Source: Bacillota bacterium
GTDB lineage: Bacteria > Bacillota > Clostridia > Lachnospirales > Lachnospiraceae
Length of the DNA stretch: 30,813 nt
Reading direction: 5' to 3'
Assembly: GCA_023424995.1 (NCBI GenBank)
Contig: JAFADH010000014.1
Location: forward strand, 1-30,813
Positions 27,963 through 30,813 of this stretch are shown piece after piece. The notes below the pieces were generated by a model. The model was not told the DNA's origin, did not search any database, and saw nothing but the letters and a program-made list of their open reading frames with translations. Both the position numbers and the translations under genes were made by a program. The first letter of the stretch is position 1; the number at the start of each line of letters is the position of its first letter.

Positions 27963-30813
27963 ATGGGGAAATCAAAAAAGAAATTTGTTTCATTCATTGC
28001 ACTAGCCGTAATGCTGGTACAGGCAGTATACACTCCTTATATACCGGTTACGGCAAGTGCGGCAGAAACAGCAGTATCGCTTATTACCGATTATCTGCCT
28101 GCATTTCGGGAGGTGGTCGATGAAAGCGGATTCACACATCCGGGTATCGGGTTAACCAGGGAGATACTCGAGAATGTACAGGCACAGGTAAGGGCCGGCA
28201 AGGAGCCCTGGTACTCTTATTTTATGCACATGGCCGGATATACGGAGGCCCAGAAATCAATCACGATCAGTATCCAGGGCTCTGATCCTACCACACCGAA
28301 GACCACCACCTTTAACAGCAAGGGTGACTTTGTACCGGACGGCCTGCGTGCATATACCCAGGCGCTGATGTATATTATCACCGGTGATGAGGTATACCGC
28401 GCCAACGCCATGCGGATCATCCGCCTCTGGTCCCAGATGGATCCGAACCGGTACTATTACTTTACGGACAGTCATATCCATATCGGCATCCCGCTGTACC
28501 GGATGGTAACGGCTGCCGAGATCCTGCGGTATTCCAGCTGCCGGACCCAGGAGCTGGAGTGGACGGACCAGGATACCGAGGCTTTTACCAACAATCTGAT
28601 TATTCCTGCAACTGAGACCTTCAACTATTCGAACTATCGTTTTATGAACCAGCATTTATATCCTCTGATCGGCTCCATATCGGGGTATATCTTCACAGGC
28701 AACCGGGAAAGATATGAGGAAGGCGTCGAGTGGTTCACGGTGAATAAAACCGCTGTGGATCAGGGACAGAATGGCGCTGTCAGGCAGCTGTTCCGGCTGG
28801 TGGAGACCAATGACGCTACCGGTGAAAGATTAGAGACTCCGGTGGTACAGCTCGTTGAGATGGGGCGGGACCAGGCACATGGCCAGGGTGATGTCATTAA
28901 CGTATCCATACTGTCCCGGCTGCTGATGGGCCAGGGAACCAAGGTGGATCCGGAGGATGGAACCGTCTCCGCGGCAGAGGATGCGGTAGGGCCTTATGAA
29001 TTTTTAAATGACCGTATTCTTGCGGGCACGGACTTTTTTGCACGTTATGCCTTAGGATATGATACCCCCTGGGTGCCGACCGCCTCCCACACCGATGCTG
29101 AGGGAAATCCCACCGTGCTTTACCGGCAGCTGGGCGGATGGCACAGAGGCAGAATCGGCGGGGAGTGCTACGATGCTTACTATTACTATACATATACCAG
29201 AGGTATTGATCTCTCGGAGAAAGCGCCTTATTTTAATGAGATGTTCCTGAAAAGGCATTATTCCTGGTGGGCATCGCCGGATGCCGGCGGGGAATACTGG
29301 CTTTATATCCCTGCGGAGGCGGAGGAAGAAGGAACAGCCAACCTTCCCAAGGTAGACCCTTCGGACCGAAGGGAATTGGAGTACAGGACCACCCTGCTTG
29401 ACAAGGACAATTCCTCGGTCATTCAGGAAAATGATACTGCCTTCGTAAGAGTCACAGCCACACCACAGGGCACGAAGCTTGCTTTTGTGGGCTGTGAGCA
29501 ATCACTCAGCCTGATGGGCTTTCGGATTCGAACGAACGGTTCGGCCAAAATGGAACTATATGAAAATGATGTGATTCCTCTGCCGGATACGAAGGGTCAG
29601 TGGAAATATGTAACCTACCCCTCCGGCATACTTCAGACCTCATTTTTTAAAATCATTGGGGACGGTACAACTGTAGATATGGATTATATCTATACAGATG
29701 CAAGCTCCAGGCTGTCACCTCCGGTATTCACTCTCGGAGATTCCGCTGTTAATTTATACACATATGCCGGCTCTCCCCTGCCCACTACGTGTAACTTTAC
29801 AGCAACAGATCCGGATATATACGATATCGTCCGGTATGACGCGGATAACCTGCCGGAGGGAGCCGTTTTAAATACGATGAACGGAGTGTTTACCTGGCTG
29901 CCTGTAACTCCCGGCTATTATTCCTTCGTTATCAAGGCGGATGACGGAACGACCATCTCCGCCAAAGAGGTTAACATCACCGTATCCGAGGACAGGGATG
30001 CGGCCATCGATGCAGTAGCGGCAGGCTATGATCCCGGCACCGTATATACCTCAAAAACAGATCAAATCTATCATGCGGCATATAATGAGCTTAAGGATAA
30101 CGCTCTTAATATGACGGACCAGGTATTCAGCCAAAAGCTCTATGAGCTTTATGCTGCCGTATTGGGCCTGGAGGAGCTGACTCCCCGGCTGCCGGACGGC
30201 ACGGTGAATTATGTTAATTTATTCGCTTCCTCGACCTTTGGCTCCCAGGCCGGTAATCTGGTTGATAATAATCCCGATTCCTTTGCAGGGTATTATCTAT
30301 CGGGAGACCGTACCTTTTACATGGATTTTGGAGCAGATTACAGGATATCGGCCGCTGCTTTTGAGCTTCAGGTGAGATCCGGATTCCCGGAACGTATCGG
30401 CGGCAGTACCGTATTTGGCTCCAATGATAATGAAAACTGGATCAGGCTGACCCCCGGACTGACGCAGACCAATGATGAGATGCAGCGGCTGGATGTATCT
30501 GAAGAGCTTCGGGACACGCAGTTCCGTTATCTGAAAATCCAGATGATCGATTCCTCAAGTACAATGCTGGAAATCGCTGAATTGAGAATCCACGGGGAAC
30601 GCCATGAGACAGCCAACCGGATTGCCTCCGTGTCCATAAGCTCCGAGGAAAGTATAAAAAATAAGATTATAATCGGAGATACGGTAAATTTGATCTTCCG
30701 TTCAACCGAAGTGATCCGGGATGTAAGTGTTGACATTATGGGCAAGCCCGCATCCGTGAACTCCACCGACGGAGTAAACTGGGTAGCCACGCTGGTTATG
30801 AGTGATGATATCC
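27963..30813 (+). CDS. Large secreted alginate-lyase-like polysaccharide lyase (5' part)
   Basis: At least 950 aa, open at the window end. AAAGGA lies about 8 nt before the ATG. Signal peptide at about 1-35 (FVSFIALAVMLVQAVY...ASAAE). The alpha-helical toroid region (about 50-480) has FMNQHLYPL near 227-235 and GRDQAHGQGDV near 300-310, patterns seen in alginate-lyase superfamily proteins; the Asn/His of the first and Arg/His of the second are candidate active-site residues. A putative-Ig (He_PIG-like) domain is at about 583-676, a short helical segment at 680-736, a discoidin/F5-8C-like carbohydrate-binding domain at about 747-880 and the start of another domain near 885. It probably degrades an acidic polysaccharide; substrate not determinable. 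Confidence 0.8.
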   Translation, partial: MGKSKKKFVSFIALAVMLVQAVYTPYIPVTASAAETAVSLITDYLPAFREVVDESGFTHPGIGLTREILENVQAQVRAGKEPWYSYFMHMAGYTEAQKSITISIQGSDPTTPKTTTFNSKGDFVPDGLRAYTQALMYIITGDEVYRANAMRIIRLWSQMDPNRYYYFTDSHIHIGIPLYRMVTAAEILRYSSCRTQELEWTDQDTEAFTNNLIIPATETFNYSNYRFMNQHLYPLIGSISGYIFTGNRERYEEGVEWFTVNKTAVDQGQNGAVRQLFRLVETNDATGERLETPVVQLVEMGRDQAHGQGDVINVSILSRLLMGQGTKVDPEDGTVSAAEDAVGPYEFLNDRILAGTDFFARYALGYDTPWVPTASHTDAEGNPTVLYRQLGGWHRGRIGGECYDAYYYYTYTRGIDLSEKAPYFNEMFLKRHYSWWASPDAGGEYWLYIPAEAEEEGTANLPKVDPSDRRELEYRTTLLDKDNSSVIQENDTAFVRVTATPQGTKLAFVGCEQSLSLMGFRIRTNGSAKMELYENDVIPLPDTKGQWKYVTYPSGILQTSFFKIIGDGTTVDMDYIYTDASSRLSPPVFTLGDSAVNLYTYAGSPLPTTCNFTATDPDIYDIVRYDADNLPEGAVLNTMNGVFTWLPVTPGYYSFVIKADDGTTISAKEVNITVSEDRDAAIDAVAAGYDPGTVYTSKTDQIYHAAYNELKDNALNMTDQVFSQKLYELYAAVLGLEELTPRLPDGTVNYVNLFASSTFGSQAGNLVDNNPDSFAGYYLSGDRTFYMDFGADYRISAAAFELQVRSGFPERIGGSTVFGSNDNENWIRLTPGLTQTNDEMQRLDVSEELRDTQFRYLKIQMIDSSSTMLEIAELRIHGERHETANRIASVSISSEESIKNKIIIGDTVNLIFRSTEVIRDVSVDIMGKPASVNSTDGVNWVATLVMSDDI

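Overview
The window looks like a chromosomal segment of an anaerobic, low-to-mid GC Firmicute, most likely a Lachnospiraceae clostridium of the Lachnoclostridium/Anaerocolumna type. The reasons are the strong AGGAGG ribosome binding sites, the mcsA-mcsB-clpC and radA genes, the purM-purN-purD cluster, a secreted SH3b/glucosaminidase autolysin with Pro-Thr linkers, a membrane-anchored cohesin-domain protein and a very large secreted lyase-like protein. The genus is inferred, not proven.

Region 1 (1 to about 6.49 kb) is the integrase-proximal part of a small integrative element lying next to the 3' end of a tRNA-Trp gene. From the tRNA inward it has a tyrosine integrase, a convincing small-RNA transcription unit with its own promoter and terminator, a small protein resembling the PBECR phage-nuclease fold, and two divergent XRE regulators. 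The regulators fire from two near-consensus promoters around palindromic operators. Beyond them come a 56-aa ORF, an excisionase-like HTH protein, a 126-aa protein, a DUF927 replicative helicase and then a non-coding block. That block holds two clusters of GTGGWAAT repeats flanking about 80 bp of AT-rich DNA. Three small accessory ORFs follow. This layout (int and one regulator one way; cro-like, xis, rep and ori the other way) is that of a phage-inducible chromosomal island or related satellite. The repeat block resembles the known SaPI replication origin plan. The far end of the element lies left of the window.

Region 2 (6.5 to 11.45 kb, minus strand) holds tRNA-Trp and a MoxR ATPase / DUF58 / DUF4129-type membrane protein group, plus an unrecognised helical 152-aa protein. 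Region 3 (11.5 to 13.6 kb) is radA with an upstream 137-aa conserved Lachnospiraceae-type protein. Directly after radA lies a 24-bp-period tandem repeat array rich in dyad symmetry.

Region 4 (14.4 to 19 kb, minus) is a protein-quality-control operon: GntR-type regulator, mcsA, mcsB, clpC. The first gene is a YtrA-like GntR repressor where CtsR is usual in Firmicutes, and a 23-bp inverted repeat sits on the operon's -10 box. Region 5 (19 to 23.2 kb, minus) has two surface proteins: a cohesin/cadherin-like membrane-anchored protein and a 916-aa SH3b-glucosaminidase autolysin.

Region 6 (23.5 to 24.2 kb, plus) is a Phd/Doc-type toxin-antitoxin pair whose Doc reading frame is broken by a frameshift. 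It ends at a perfect 17-bp bidirectional terminator shared with the purine operon purM-purN-purD (24.2 to 27.3 kb, minus). Region 7 (28 kb to the right edge, plus) is the first 950 residues of a secreted alginate-lyase-like polysaccharide lyase with Ig-like and discoidin-type domains, cut by the window end.
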